Shown here piece by piece: positions 8,219-20,272 of a stretch of DNA of 40,792 nt (positions are counted from its first letter, which is position 1; each line of letters begins with the position of its first letter). The translations under genes and the position numbers were made by a program. The stretch comes from a bacterium (lineage in GTDB: Bacteria > Gemmatimonadota > Gemmatimonadetes > Gemmatimonadales > Gemmatimonadaceae): positions 1 to 40,792 of the forward strand of contig JAJZRK010000004.1 in assembly GCA_021802745.1 (NCBI GenBank), read 5' to 3'. Below the pieces are notes generated by a model. The model was not told the DNA's origin. It worked only from the letters and a program-made list of their open reading frames with translations, and did no database searches.

Positions 8219-8922
8219 ATGGCGGCCACTTCCCTGTCACTCGCCGGCTTCAAGGGCACCCGGAGCGATATTCTCATCGCGCTTCGGAAGGAGCAGCCGC
8301 TGACCAACAAGGCGCTCGCCAAGCGCTTTGGTCTGACCGACAATGCCCTGCGCCGGCACCTCACCGAGCTCGTGGACGCCGGACTTGTGGTCTATTCCCG
8401 TGAGATCCGCGGGCAGGGAGCGCCCGTCTTCGCGTACTCCCTGAGCGAGGCCGGCGAGGCGCTCTTTCCACGCGCCTACATTGATCCCCTCATGGACGCG
8501 CTCACCTCGCTGCGCGATCGCGAGGGAACCGAAGCGGTGGTCCAGCTGTTCCGCCGTCGCTGGGACGCGCTGGCCGAGGAAGCCAGGCCGCGCCTCGCCT
8601 CGCTGCCGCTGCACGAACGCGCGCAGCTCCTGGCCGAGCTGCTCGCCGCCGAAGGGTACATGAGCGAGGCGATCGCCGGCGACGGCGATGCAGCCACCAT
8701 TCGCCACCACAACTGCGCCGTGCGGGAAATCGCATTGCGCTTTCCCGAAGTCTGTTCCGCCGAGGCGGAGTTCATTGCCTCGGTGCTCGGCGCGCCGGTC
8801 GAGCGCCGCATGCACCTGAAGGACGGCTGCAGCGCCTGTGAGTATGGCGCCATCGGTCGCGCCCCTCAGCGCGCCGCCGCCGTTCCTGTGACCGTGCCCG
8901 TTTCCATCCCTGAGAATCCGCG

Positions 8923-8926
<4 letters not shown>
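8219..8926 (+). CDS. sufR: SufR-like Fe-S-sensing transcriptional repressor
   Basis: This gene encodes 235 residues. The N-terminal ~65 residues form a winged helix-turn-helix ([20 protein letters not shown] then [10 protein letters not shown]). The C-terminal half carries four cysteines, Cys166, Cys179 and a CSAC pair (Cys204, Cys207), in the arrangement used by SufR proteins to hold a 4Fe-4S cluster. In the known family, cluster-loaded SufR represses the suf operon and loss of the cluster relieves repression. It is the first gene of the operon and overlaps sufB by four bases (ATGA), as expected for an autoregulator. The ATG at 8219 has only a weak upstream AGG. I am confident of the role; the operator is not established. 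Confidence 0.88.
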
Positions 8927-10356
<1,430 letters not shown>

Positions 10357-10357
10357 C

Positions 10358-10392
10358 GATGGCAGATGGCAGATGAGAGAAGGCAGAAGGCA
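10358..10392. repeat. Heptamer tandem repeat in the sufB-sufC gap
   Basis: Five successive 7-mers read GATGGCA, GATGGCA, GATGAGA, GAAGGCA, GAAGGCA and start two bases after the sufB stop codon. Degenerate CGCAGAT copies and GAATCC hexamers run on to about 10462. In the phase AGA-H-GG-Y they match the repeats at 14710-14744 and 24398-24432. An ORF passes through this gap but has no independent support. Confidence 0.75.
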
Positions 10393-10474
10393 GAAACCGC
10401 AGTGAATCGCAGATCGCAGTCCTCAATCGAAATCCCGAATCCGAATCCGGATTCCTTATCCTCAATAATCAGTC

Positions 10475-11229
<755 letters not shown>

Positions 11230-11233
<4 letters not shown>

Positions 11234-12537
11234 CGGCGCACTCCAACTACCGCGAGCTGTTCGAGGCGGCGGCGCACGGCGCGGTCAAGGACTGGCTGCC
11301 GAAGCTGAAGATCGCGGCCATCGAGCAGTTCGAGGCCGTGGGCTTTCCGACGACGCGTGACGAGGACTGGCACTTCACGTCGGTTTCGCCGATCGCCGAG
11401 CGCATCTTTCGCCCGGTGAAGTCGTCGCCGACGACGCTGTCCGGCGAGGACATCGCGCCATTCACGTACGGCCAGGACGACTGGCACCTGCTGGTCTTCG
11501 TGAACGGCCGGTACGAGCCGGCGCTCTCCTCGTTTGCGCAGCTCGACGTGGACGCGCAGGTGATGACGTTCGGCGAGGCCCTCAAGGAAGCGCCCGAACT
11601 GCTCGCCGAGCGCCTTGGCACGCTCGCGCCCGCCACGCAGGCGTTCACCGCGCTGAACACGGCCTTCATGGCCGACGGCGTGGTGATCCGCGTGCCGAGG
11701 GACGTCGTGCTCGAGACGCCGATCCACATTCTGTACCTCACCGACGCGCACGCCAACAACGGGTCGCTGCATCCGCGCACCCTGCTCATCGCCGAGCGCG
11801 GGGCGCAGGTGACGCTGGTCGAGACCTTTGCGACGATCGGCGGCGGCGCCTACTTCACCAACCACGTGGCCGAGGTCGTCGTCGGCGACCAGGCTCGCGT
11901 GGACCACTACAAGGTGCAGCGCGAGGGGGGCAACGCCTTCCACGTCGGCACCACGCAGGCGACGCAGGGGCGCGACTCGATCTACCACGCGTTCTCGTTC
12001 GCCACGGGCGCCCAGCTGTCGCGCACCAACGTCTACTCGCGCCTGCTGGGCGAGAATTGCGAGGTGCGCCTGAACGGCCTCTATGCGCTGGAGGAGACGC
12101 AGCACGGCGACCACCAGACGTTCGTGGAGCACATCGCCCCCGCCTGCTCGAGCCGCGAGGTGTACAAGGGCATCCTCGACGGCACATCGCACGGCGTGTT
12201 CAACGGCAAGGTGTACGTGCACCCCGAGGCGCAGAAGACGGACGGCAAGCAGACCAACAAGGCGCTGCTGCTGAGCGAGGGGTCGCGCGTGGACACCAAG
12301 CCGCAGCTCGAGATCTTCGCCGACGACGTGAAGTGCACGCACGGCGCGACGGTCGGCCGCCTCGACGAGCAGGCGCAGTTCTACATGAAGAGCCGCGGCA
12401 TCGGGGCGGAACGCACGCGCGCGCTGCTGACCTACGCCTTTGCCGCCGAGGTGCTGGAGCTCATCGAACTCGAACCGCTGAAGGCGGCGCTCGAGGGCCT
12501 GCTGTTCGAACGCTTCATCCCGCCGGAAACGGCCTGA
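11230..12537 (+). CDS. sufD: Fe-S cluster assembly protein SufD
   Basis: This gene encodes 435 residues. The GTG start at 11230 overlaps the sufC stop codon (GTGA), which argues for translational coupling. The N-terminus carries the helical AVGFPTTRDEDWHFT element of SufD. The C-terminal beta-helix contains VKCTHGATVGRLDEQAQFYM with His371 at the position of the conserved SufD histidine important for cluster formation, and ends with the FERFIPPE tail. SufD is the structural partner of SufB in SufBC2D and lacks SufB's C-terminal IFYC cysteine motif, as expected here. Confidence 0.95.
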
Positions 12538-12547
12538 GGAATCGCGC

Positions 12548-13012
12548 GTGTCCGCCGAACTTGACGAGCTGTACCAGAGCATCATCCTCGACCACAACCG
12601 CCGGCCGCGGAACTTCCGCGTCATGGACGATGCCAGCACGCACGCGGATGGGAAGAATCCGCTCTGCGGCGACCAGCTGACGATCTGGATCAAGCTCGAC
12701 GCCGACGTGATCAGCGACGTCTCGTTCCAGGGGAGCGGCTGCGCCATCTCCAAGGCGAGCGCGTCGCTGATGACGGCGGCGATCAAGGGAAAGACGCGCG
12801 CCGAAGTCGAGGCGCTGTTCGCCAAGTTCCACGGCGTCGTGACCGGGGCGCATCCGGAGGACGCCGAGGCGCTGGGGGCGCTGAAGGCGCTGGGCGGGGT
12901 CTCACGCTTCCCGCTGCGCGTGAAGTGCGCCTCGCTGGCGTGGCATGCGATGCACGCGGCCCTGCTCCGGAACGACGCGGTGGCCGCCGCCGCGCCCGTC
13001 AGCACGGAGTGA
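12548..13012 (+). CDS. sufU: SufU-type sulfur relay / scaffold protein, first copy
   Basis: This gene encodes 154 residues. The GTG start at 12548 has GAGGA (12536-12540) seven bases upstream. Zn ligands typical of SufU are present: Cys40 and Asp42 in NPLCGDQ, Cys65 in GSGCAIS, Cys127 in VKCASLAW. The 62-residue gap between the second and third Cys is the same as in Bacillus SufU and about 19 longer than in IscU, so this is SufU, not IscU. SufU accepts persulfide sulfur from SufS. It sits directly before sufS, and a second SufU follows it. The Ala/Val tail after residue 140 looks unstructured. Confidence 0.93.
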   Translation: MSAELDELYQSIILDHNRRPRNFRVMDDASTHADGKNPLCGDQLTIWIKLDADVISDVSFQGSGCAISKASASLMTAAIKGKTRAEVEALFAKFHGVVTGAHPEDAEALGALKALGGVSRFPLRVKCASLAWHAMHAALLRNDAVAAAAPVSTE

Positions 13013-13019
13013 GGGGCTC

Positions 13020-14255
13020 ATGAGCATCGCCGGTGCAGGGTTCAGGGACATTCGGTCCGACTTCCCGCTGCTCGCGGCAAATCCCGGGCTCGTCTACCTC
13101 GATTCGGCGGCAACGTCGCAGAAGCCGCGCGTGGTGCTCGACGCGATCAGTGCGTACTACGCCACCGCGAATGCGAACCCGCACCGCGGCGCGTACAAGC
13201 TGAGCGGCGCCGCCACCGATGCCTATCACGGCGCGCGGGCCGAAATCGCGCGATTCCTCGGCGCGGCCGATGTGGACACGCTCCTCTTCACGCGCGGCAC
13301 CACCGAGTCGGTCAACCTGCTCGCCACCGCCTGGGGCCTGGCGCACGTGCACCGCGGCGACCGCATCGTGGTCACGCGCCTCGAGCACCATGCCAACTTC
13401 GTGCCCTGGCAGCAGCTGGCGCGCACGGTGGGCGCCGAGTTCCGCATCTGCGAACTGACGCGGGACGGGCGCGTGGACCTCGACCAGCTGCGCCTGCTCG
13501 TGACGGCCAACACGAAGGTGGTGGCGTTCGGGCACGTGTCGAACGCGCTGGGGACGATCAACGACGTGCGGGAGATCGTGAAGATCGCCCACGCCATCGG
13601 CGCGGTTGCGTTCTGCGACGGCGCGCAAGGGGCGCCGCACCTGCGCGTGGGGTTCGACGACCTCGGCGTGGACGCCTACGCATTCAGCGGCCACAAGATG
13701 CTCGGCCCGATGGGGATCGGCGGCGTGATCGTGCGGCGCCCGGTGCTGGAGACGATGCATCCGTACCAGTTCGGCGGCGACATGATCGAGTTCGTCTTCG
13801 ACGGCGACACCACGTGGAACGTGCCGCCGCAGAAGTTCGAGGCGGGGACGCCAAACGTGGAAGGTGCGGTGGGACTCGCCGCCGCCGTGCGGTACCTGGA
13901 CGGGCTGGGCATGTCGGCGGTGCGCGCCCACGAGGTGGCGCTCACGCGGTACGCGATGGAGCAGCTCTCGGCGATCGAGGGCCTCCAGCTCTTCGGCCCC
14001 TCGTCGGCCGATGCGAGGAGCGGCGTGGTGAGCTTCACGCTCGGTGACATCCACCCGCATGACGTGAGCACGATGCTCGACGTGGACGGCGTCTGCGTGC
14101 GGGCCGGCCATCACTGCGCCCAGCCCCTGATGCGCGCGCTGCACCAGAGCGCCACCGTGCGCGCGAGCTTCTACGTGTATAACACGCCATCGGACGTGGA
14201 CGCGCTGGTCGCGTCGCTGCAGAAGGCGAGGGCACGCTTCCTCGCCCACGCCTGA
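13020..14255 (+). CDS. sufS: Cysteine desulfurase SufS
   Basis: This gene encodes 411 residues. The ATG at 13020 follows GAGGGG (13011-13016) and starts eight bases after the sufU stop; an in-frame upstream extension lies inside sufU and was rejected. PLP-enzyme features are His123 in RLEHHANF, the Asp200 region in FCDGAQG, the Schiff-base Lys226 in AFSGHKMLGP, and the nucleophilic Cys366 in RAGHHCAQP, which is the group II (SufS-type) motif RxGHHCA. The enzyme removes sulfur from L-cysteine, giving alanine and an enzyme persulfide that passes to SufU. The gene order U-S-U is unusual. Confidence 0.95.
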   Translation: MSIAGAGFRDIRSDFPLLAANPGLVYLDSAATSQKPRVVLDAISAYYATANANPHRGAYKLSGAATDAYHGARAEIARFLGAADVDTLLFTRGTTESVNLLATAWGLAHVHRGDRIVVTRLEHHANFVPWQQLARTVGAEFRICELTRDGRVDLDQLRLLVTANTKVVAFGHVSNALGTINDVREIVKIAHAIGAVAFCDGAQGAPHLRVGFDDLGVDAYAFSGHKMLGPMGIGGVIVRRPVLETMHPYQFGGDMIEFVFDGDTTWNVPPQKFEAGTPNVEGAVGLAAAVRYLDGLGMSAVRAHEVALTRYAMEQLSAIEGLQLFGPSSADARSGVVSFTLGDIHPHDVSTMLDVDGVCVRAGHHCAQPLMRALHQSATVRASFYVYNTPSDVDALVASLQKARARFLAHA

Positions 14256-14266
14256 GGCGCCCGCCG

Positions 14267-14725
14267 ATGGCCGTGTCTCCCGTGCACAGCGCCAGCCTGG
14301 CCGCGCTCTATCAGGAGCGAATCCTCGAGCATTACCGGCGGCCGCGCCACAAGGGCGCGCTCGAGCGCGCCACCGGGTCGCACGGCGAGAAGAACCCCCT
14401 GTGCGGCGACGACGTGTGTGTGGCCGTGCGGGTGGCCGACGGGCTGGTGACGGACGCGCGATACACGGGAACCGGATGCTCCATCATGCAGGCCACCGCG
14501 TCCATGCTCATGGAGTTCGTGCGCGGCCGGTCGCGCGAGGAGATTGACGCATTCGCCCGCCGCTTCGATGCGATGCTCGTGACCGGCGCAGCGGACGACG
14601 GGCTCGGAGAGCTTGCCGCGCTGGCCGGCGTGGCGGCGTTCCCGACACGGCACAAGTGCGCAAAGCTCCCGTGGAAGGCGCTGTGCGGGGCGGTGGAGCA
14701 GTCGAGAGAAGACGGTAGAGGGTAG
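14267..14725 (+). CDS. Second SufU-type protein (SufU paralogue)
   Basis: This gene encodes 152 residues, starting eleven bases after sufS. It keeps every SufU ligand: Cys46 and Asp48 in NPLCGDD, Cys71 in GTGCSIM, Cys131 in HKCAKLPWKAL, with a 60-residue second gap. It is clearly diverged from the first copy, so it is an old paralogue rather than a recent duplication. Both copies look functional; they may specialise (sulfur relay to SufBCD against another acceptor) or be redundant. The last residues (SREDGRG) and the stop codon are encoded by the beginning of an AGACGGT heptamer repeat, so the original C-terminus may have been rewritten by repeat expansion. Confidence 0.9.
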   Translation: MAVSPVHSASLAALYQERILEHYRRPRHKGALERATGSHGEKNPLCGDDVCVAVRVADGLVTDARYTGTGCSIMQATASMLMEFVRGRSREEIDAFARRFDAMLVTGAADDGLGELAALAGVAAFPTRHKCAKLPWKALCGAVEQSREDGRG

Positions 14726-14744
14726 ACGGTAGACGGTAGACGGT
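14710..14744. repeat. Heptamer tandem repeat across the 3' end of the second sufU
   Basis: Five units read AGACGGT, AGAGGGT, AGACGGT, AGACGGT, AGACGGT. The stop codon of the gene (14723-14725) lies inside it. The unit is the same as in the ggt repeat (AGACGGY), nearly 10 kb away. Confidence 0.85.
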
Positions 14745-14847
14745 GGATGCGATGGGTATGTCGCGTGCCGGCCGTCATCTGATTGCTGACATCGGCTACC
14801 CGTCATCACCACTCCCCGCAGCGGTGCGCGTGCGGCACCTTTAGCTT

Positions 14848-16410
14848 ATGCGCCGTTTCGCTCTCGCCGCCCTTGTCCTCTTTGTCGCCGCGTGCGCCGG
14901 CGATGGGCCGACGGGTCCGGTGACGCCGCCGGTGACGCCGCCAGTGATCCCTCCGGTGACGCCGCCGGTCACGCCGCCGAGTGCCGAGCCACCGGCGGTC
15001 TCGCGCGAGTTCCGCGGGCTCTGGGTGGCGACCGTCGCGTAGATTGATTGGCCGACGCGCACCGGCTTGACGCAGACCGAGGCGATGGCCGAGATGCGGA
15101 CCATCCTCGACAAGGCCGTGGCGCTGCGGATGAACGCCGTGATCCTGCATGTGCGCGCATCGGGCGATGCGCTGTACCGGTCAAGCCTTGAGCCGTGGGC
15201 GAAGTCGCTCACGGGGACGCAGGGCGGGGATCCCGGCTGGGATCCGCTGGCGACGTGGGTGGACGAGGCCCATCTGCGCGGCCTGGAGCTGCACGCCTGG
15301 TTCAATCCGTTTCGCGCCGGGAACGTGAGCGACTCGACGAAGCTGGCGGCCAATCACCTGTGGAAGACGCGCCCCGACCTGGCGCGCGTGTGGGAGGGCC
15401 AGCTCTGGTTCGATCCGGGCGAACCGGATGTGCACACGTGGACGCTGAATGTCATCAAGGACGTGATCACGCGGTACGACGTGGACGCGGTACATCTTGA
15501 CGACTACTTCTACCCGTATCCGCAGGGGAGCGCGCCGGTCTTCAACGACGACGTCTCCTACAACAAGTACCTCGCGGCCGGCGGCGCGCCGATGGCGCGT
15601 GCCGACTGGCGCCGCCGCAACGTGGACACCTTCATCCAGGCGCTGTACACGGCGGTGCACGGCACCAAGCCCGCCGTGAAGGTGGGAATCTCGCCGTTCG
15701 GCATCTGGCGCCCAGGGAATCCGGCCGGGATCACCGGGCTCGACGCGTACACCGCGATCTTTGCCGACTCGAAGAAGTGGCTCGAGAACGGCTGGGTGGA
15801 CTACTTCGCGCCGCAGCTGTACTGGTCGCTGGCCAGCACCGGGCAGAACTTCAGCGCGCTGCTCGACTGGTGGATTTCGGTGAATTCGCAGAAACGGCAC
15901 CTGTGGCCCGGGCTGGCCGCCTACCGGGTGGCGGACGGCGGTTTCGCCTCGGCTTCCGAAATCATGAACCAGATTGCCGTGACCCGCTTCCGGTCGGGCC
16001 CGAACGCCGGCGGTGGCAGCGGCACGCTGCTCTACAACACGACGGCGGTGCGCACCAACGCCAAGGGACTCGCCGACTCGCTGGCGTCAACGGGGTATGC
16101 GACCAATGCCGTGGTGCCGTCGTACTCCTGGCTCGACAACATCGCGCCGGCGACGCCGACGATTGCGGTGACGGAGCAGAACTCGATCATGCGCGTGACC
16201 ATCACGCCGGGTGGCGGCGAAGCCGTGCGGTGGTGGATGGTGCAGTGGCGCAATGCCACGACGTGGAACTACAAGCTCGTGCCGGGCGCCAGTCCGCTGG
16301 TGAACCTCGCCTTTTCCAGCACGGCGGAGAAGGCCAACGTTGTGGTGGTCACCGCGTTCGACGCGGCATGGAACGCGTCGGCGCCGGTGACGTGGCGGGC
16401 CACACACTGA
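14848..16410 (+). pseudogene. GHL10-type (DUF187) glycoside hydrolase lipoprotein gene with one in-frame TAG
   Basis: Frame 1 opens at ATG 14848 with a lipoprotein signal (MRRFALAALVLFVAAC, lipidation Cys16) and a proline-rich linker of VTPP units (residues 25-45). It then enters the family's first strand, FRGLWVATVA, and meets TAG at 15040-15042. The same frame continues at once with IDWPTRTGLTQTEAMAEM and runs open to 16410. The family pattern is RGLWVAT-V-A-N-IDWP, so the stop occupies one residue of a conserved strand. Downstream it has HAWFNPFR, VHLDDYFYPYP and a fibronectin-like C-terminal domain, about 520 codons in all. Family members such as YngK act on cell-wall or polysaccharide glycans. 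There is no other damage, so it is either a very recent pseudogene, a sequencing error or a read-through case. TAG ends many genes here, so it is not reassigned. Confidence 0.85.
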
Positions 16411-16429
16411 CACCGCGAAAGTTGAAGGG

Positions 16430-16599
16430 CGCGAAGACTGCAACTGATCACCACGAAGGCACGAAGGGCACCAAGAACCACGAATTCCCTATGGGGGAAC
16501 GGCCGCGCGCCACGCTGATGTCTGCGTGGCGCGCGGTCGTTCCCCGTTGAAAGCTTTGTGCCCTTCGTGCCTTCGTGGTAAGCAGTTGCAGTCTTCGCG
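16430..16599. repeat. Nested palindromic element B at a convergent junction
   Basis: Three nested inverted repeats are present. The outer 17-bp arms (16430-16446 with 16583-16599) and the middle 22-bp arms (16450-16471 with 16558-16579) are perfect, and the inner 22-bp stem (16494-16515 with 16524-16545) has one G/T mispair around an 8-base loop. The entire 170 bp folds into one long hairpin between the stop codons at 16410 (plus) and 16641 (minus). The middle arm contains ACCACGAAGGCACGAAGG; parts of it (ACCACGAAGG, GGGCGCGAAG) recur at 20200-20226. Confidence 0.9.
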
Positions 16600-16640
16600 T
16601 TGCTTAGCGTTCTTCGCCCTCTTTGCGGATGCGGCAAGCG

Positions 16641-18137
<1,497 letters not shown>

Positions 18138-18155
18138 CTATGGATCAGAGTTTTC

Positions 18156-18184
18156 ACGACAGGCTGTCAGGATTCACCTGTCGT
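18156..18184. promoter_or_regulatory. Operator-like inverted repeats between divergent genes
   Basis: ACGACAGG (18156-18163) and CCTGTCGT (18177-18184) are perfect inverted 8-mers 13 bases apart. The left one also forms GACAG-G-CTGTC (18158-18168), so the half-site occurs three times. It lies between the tyrosine phenol-lyase start (18059) and the hydrolase start (18307), a good place for a shared regulator. No protein for it is identified. Confidence 0.45.
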
Positions 18185-18306
18185 CGCGTGTTCGCAGGAC
18201 GATTCGCGGTACGATCTGGCGAGAGGGCGGAACGGACGGCATGCTACATGATTGCGGCCGACGGACGACCCTCGGCCGCGCGCCACTCCATCCGGGCTTC
18301 GATGCC

Positions 18307-20196
18307 ATGCGCCGACTGATTGCCGCCTGTTTCGCCGTGCTGCTCGCCGTTCCCGCCTTCGCCCAGCCCCAGACCGATGCCGCCGCGCTCGCCGCGCGCA
18401 TCCGCCAGAACTACCGGAAGCTCGAGGTGCGAATTCCGGTGCGCGACGGCGTGCGGTTGTTCACGTCCATCTACGTGCCGAAGGACACCACGAAGCGCTA
18501 TCCGGTGCTCCTGTCGCGCACGCCGTATTCCGTGGCGCCGTACGGCGACACGCTGTTTCGCACGTCCATGGGACCATCGGGCAATCCGAAGTGGGTGGAG
18601 GACGGCTACATCTTCGTCTATCAGGACGCTCGCGGCCGCAACTTCTCCGAGGGCGACTTCCGCGAGATGACGCCGATTCTCGAGAAGCACGAGAAGCCGA
18701 CGGACGTGGACGAGGGCACCGACACGTACGACACCATCGAATGGCTGCTCAAGAACCTGCCGACGAACGGGCGGATGGGGATCTACGGCACGTCGTGGCC
18801 GGGATTCTATGCGAGCGCCAGTTGCCTGTCGCGGCATCCCGCGCTGGTGGCGTGCTCCCCGCAGGCGCCGATGACCGACATCTGGATGGGCGATGACGAT
18901 TTCCACGGCGGCGCCTTCCTGCTGGCGCACAACTTCGGATTCTACACCGGCTTTGGCCGCGGGCCGCGCACCGAGCCGGGCCCGGACAAGCGCTATCCGT
19001 TCACCCGCGAGACCGCCGACGCCTTCCAGTTCTATCTCAACATGGGGCCGGTGGGACCCGGATCGCGGAAGTACATCACGCCGGGCACGAGCTCGTTCTG
19101 GGAGGACATACTCGCGCATCCGACGTACGACGCCTTCTGGCAGTCGCGCGACGTGCGGCGGCACCTGCACGATGTGAAGGCGGCGGTGCTCACGGTCGGC
19201 GGCTTCTACGACACCGAGGACCTGCACGGACCGTGGTGGGTGTACGAGAACATCGCCCGGCGCAGTCCGGCCACGCAGAACACGCTCATCGTCGGCCCGT
19301 GGTCGCACGGCGGGTGGAGCCGCGGCGACGGCACCGTGCTCGGCAACCTGCAGTGGAAGTACAAGACCGGCCCGTTCTTCCGCGACTCGGTGGAGTACGT
19401 CTTCTTCACGCAGCACCTGCGCGGCGGCACCCGGACGATTGCCCCGGGCGTGATCGTCTTCCGCACCGGCGCCGACCGGTGGGACACCTACCCGACGTGG
19501 CCGGCTCCCGGCGCGAAGCAGGGGGCGCTGTACCTGCAGCCGAACGGCAAGCTCGGCTTCACGGCGCCAGGCAGCGACGGCGCCTTCGATCAGTACGTCA
19601 GTGACCCGGCCAAGCCGGTGCCGCTCGTGGACCGCGTCGAGACGAATGGCATGCCCCGCGATTACATCACCGCCGACCAGCGCTTCGCGGCACGGCGCCC
19701 GGATGTGCTCGTCTACCAGACGGACGCGCTCGCCGAGGACATCACGGTCTCCGGCCCGCTGAAGCCCATCCTGCACGTCAGCACGACGGGGAGCGACGCC
19801 GACTTCATCGTGAAGCTGATTGACGTCTTTCCCGACAACGCGCCGAACTGGGCAGGCGACCAGAGCGGGTTCATCGTGGGCGGCTACCAGCAGCTCGTGC
19901 GCGGCGAGCCGTTCCGCGCGCGCTACCGCCGGTCGTTCGAGAAGCCGGTCGCGATGGTGCCCAGCCAGGCCGATTCCATCGCGTTCGAGATGCCCTCCGT
20001 GCACCACACGTTCAGGAAGGGGCACCGCATCATGGTGCAGGTGCAGAGCACCTGGTTCCCGCACATCGAGCGCAACCCGCAGACGTTCGTGCCGAACACC
20101 TTCTTCGCCAAGCCGGCGGACTACAGGACCGCGACGATGCGCGTCTACCACTCGGCGGCGAAGCCGACGCGGATTGAGATCTACACGCTTCCCTAA
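18307..20196 (+). CDS. Secreted CocE/NonD-family alpha/beta hydrolase (X-Pro dipeptidyl-peptidase S15-like), copy 2
   Basis: This gene encodes 629 residues. The ATG at 18307 begins a signal peptide (MRRLIAACFAVLLAVPAFAQ); the in-frame extension upstream has none. The catalytic triad reads Ser163 in GTSWPG, Asp302 in GGFYDTED and His334 in GPWSHGG, and the C-terminal jelly-roll ends with GHRIMVQVQSTWFP and NPQTF, like the protein at 4139-5968. The two are clear paralogues with the same domain plan but far diverged. The motif around the nucleophile (TSW instead of VSY) may change the acyl pocket. The substrate is unknown, probably an ester, amide or peptide outside the cytoplasm. It is followed by a hairpin and a convergent esterase. 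Confidence 0.9.
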   Translation: MRRLIAACFAVLLAVPAFAQPQTDAAALAARIRQNYRKLEVRIPVRDGVRLFTSIYVPKDTTKRYPVLLSRTPYSVAPYGDTLFRTSMGPSGNPKWVEDGYIFVYQDARGRNFSEGDFREMTPILEKHEKPTDVDEGTDTYDTIEWLLKNLPTNGRMGIYGTSWPGFYASASCLSRHPALVACSPQAPMTDIWMGDDDFHGGAFLLAHNFGFYTGFGRGPRTEPGPDKRYPFTRETADAFQFYLNMGPVGPGSRKYITPGTSSFWEDILAHPTYDAFWQSRDVRRHLHDVKAAVLTVGGFYDTEDLHGPWWVYENIARRSPATQNTLIVGPWSHGGWSRGDGTVLGNLQWKYKTGPFFRDSVEYVFFTQHLRGGTRTIAPGVIVFRTGADRWDTYPTWPAPGAKQGALYLQPNGKLGFTAPGSDGAFDQYVSDPAKPVPLVDRVETNGMPRDYITADQRFAARRPDVLVYQTDALAEDITVSGPLKPILHVSTTGSDADFIVKLIDVFPDNAPNWAGDQSGFIVGGYQQLVRGEPFRARYRRSFEKPVAMVPSQADSIAFEMPSVHHTFRKGHRIMVQVQSTWFPHIERNPQTFVPNTFFAKPADYRTATMRVYHSAAKPTRIEIYTLP

Positions 20197-20213
20197 CCGC
20201 TACCACGAAGGAG

Positions 20214-20253
20214 AGAGGGCGCGAAGAATGGCAGCAGCCGCTTCGCGCCCTCT
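20214..20253. terminator. 13-bp perfect hairpin (element C) at a convergent junction
   Basis: AGAGGGCGCGAAG (20214-20226) pairs with CTTCGCGCCCTCT (20241-20253) around a 14-base loop, between the convergent stop codons at 20196 and 20273. ACCACGAAGG (20202-20211), just before it, repeats the arm motif of element B, so this may be a shortened relative that now acts as a bidirectional terminator. Confidence 0.7.
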
Positions 20254-20272
20254 GTCTCATCTTGAGGTGCCG

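Noticed and set aside
10358..10462. CRISPR array
   Set aside because: The repeats are 6-7 bases and directly tandem, with no spacers of uniform length and no cas genes.
12945..13019. Longer sufS start inside sufU
   Set aside because: The extension is out-of-frame sufU sequence, whereas ATG 13020 has GAGGGG just upstream and gives a normal SufS N-terminus.
15040..15042. TAG as a reassigned sense codon (pyrrolysine or amber recoding)
   Set aside because: Many other genes here end at TAG, and no pyl-type gene or recoding element is visible; not excluded, but not supported.
15067..16410. A separate gene starting at TTG 15067 after the in-frame TAG
   Set aside because: It would lack a signal peptide and the first strand of the GHL10 barrel; the same-frame continuity with 14848-15039 argues for one interrupted gene.
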